Notes under the pieces: model-generated
Told to the model about the DNA's origin: nothing
The model's input: the letters and a program-made list of their open reading frames with translations, nothing else
Databases searched by the model: none
Translations under genes and position numbers: made by a program
Source of the DNA: Rickettsiaceae bacterium
GTDB taxonomy: Bacteria > Pseudomonadota > Alphaproteobacteria > Rickettsiales > Rickettsiaceae
NCBI GenBank assembly: GCA_030731565.1
Contig: JANQTT010000027.1
Span: 1-6,722, forward strand
Length of the DNA stretch: 6,722 nucleotides
Direction: 5' to 3'
Shown: positions 6,474-6,722 of the stretch, one piece after another
Layout: each line of letters begins with the position of its first letter
How positions within the stretch are numbered: the stretch's first letter is position 1

Positions 6474-6489
6474 ATATTTATCTATTTAA

Positions 6490-6517
6490 GTATTTATATG
6501 TTTGGTCATATTTATAC
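6490..6517. promoter_or_regulatory. Imperfect dyad upstream of bamD, possible operator overlapping a weak -10
   Basis: GTATTTATATG (6490-6500) and CATATTTATAC (6507-6517) are inverted copies with two mismatches (9 of 11 pairs) and a 6-base spacer, 17 bases before the bamD start codon. On the minus strand the outer arm contains TATAAA (6516-6511), a possible -10 without a good -35. It could be an operator, an RNA hairpin, or AT-rich coincidence. Confidence 0.25.
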
Positions 6518-6567
6518 ATGAAAAATTTTCCTAAGTACAGAGTGATTCCATAGCTCTTTTAGAATAA

Positions 6568-6660
6568 TACCATTTACTAGATAAATTTAATCATTAAAAA
6601 GAACTAAAAGGCCATATATTGCCGTTTAATTTGGATATGGAACAGGAGCGATAAGTTAGG
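6568..6660 (+). repeat. Fragmentary, decayed relative of the 3242-3344 element upstream of bamD
   Basis: It begins TACCATTTACTAGATAAATT (6568-6587), against TACCATTTCTTGAGATCAAA in the left arm at 3242. Further on it has GGAGCGATAAG (6645-6655), against the core GGAGCGAAGCC. Between them GGCCATATATTGCC (6610-6623) resembles GGCAATATATTGC next to the copy at 275-340. The order of the shared words is consistent with one element family, but overall similarity is low. No gene is visible anywhere in 6474-6722. Confidence 0.35.
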
Positions 6661-6710
6661 AATTGTGTAAACATATAAACTATAGGGTTATCTTCTTAAA
6701 CGCTCCGCAG

Positions 6711-6722
6711 GTCATCCTGAAC
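6711..6722 (+). repeat. Left part of a GTCATCCTGAAC-type interspersed palindrome, cut by window end
   Basis: The last 12 bases, GTCATCCTGAAC, match the first half of the interspersed palindrome GTCATCCTGAAC...TTTCAGGATC that I recall from Rickettsiales and other proteobacterial genomes. Only half is present, so the second arm cannot be checked here. Confidence 0.4.

Overview
The window looks like a chromosomal segment of an alphaproteobacterium, most likely a member of Rickettsiales (Rickettsiaceae or a relative). The evidence is the AT-rich composition, the close match of SucC and SucD to alphaproteobacterial forms, the bamD-recN pair typical of alphaproteobacteria, a VUT/YhhQ-type transporter, and intergenic spaces filled with palindromic repeat remnants. 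The taxonomic call is inference; no rRNA or other marker is present.

Layout: positions 1-123 hold the 3' end of a plus-strand gene that I cannot identify. Every other gene is on the minus strand, so the reading order runs from high to low coordinates. First come bamD (6473-5733), recN (5728-4088) and a periplasmic SIMPL/DUF541 protein (4064-3345). They are separated by only 4 and 23 bases and probably form one transcription unit. After a 262-base gap carrying a 103-bp inverted-repeat element and a possible promoter come sucC (3082-1925) and sucD (1905-1033), 19 bases apart, and then a VUT-family membrane protein (939-379). The VUT gene converges with the plus-strand gene across 255 bases of repeat-rich DNA.

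Functionally this is mostly housekeeping. It includes outer-membrane protein assembly (BamD), double-strand break repair (RecN), an envelope protein of unclear role (SIMPL) and succinyl-CoA synthetase of the TCA cycle (SucCD). The VUT protein is probably a queuosine-precursor transporter, which would fit an organism that takes the tRNA base precursor from its host.

I see no defence system, toxin, phage gene, CRISPR array, tRNA or rRNA. The most interesting material is non-coding. One well-preserved 103-bp element has 22-bp terminal inverted repeats flanked by TA. Partial, decayed sequences resembling it sit in the other two long intergenic regions. There is also a perfect 18-bp hairpin between the convergent genes, and the first half of what looks like another widespread interspersed palindrome at the right edge. 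I found no convincing evidence of a new multi-gene system.
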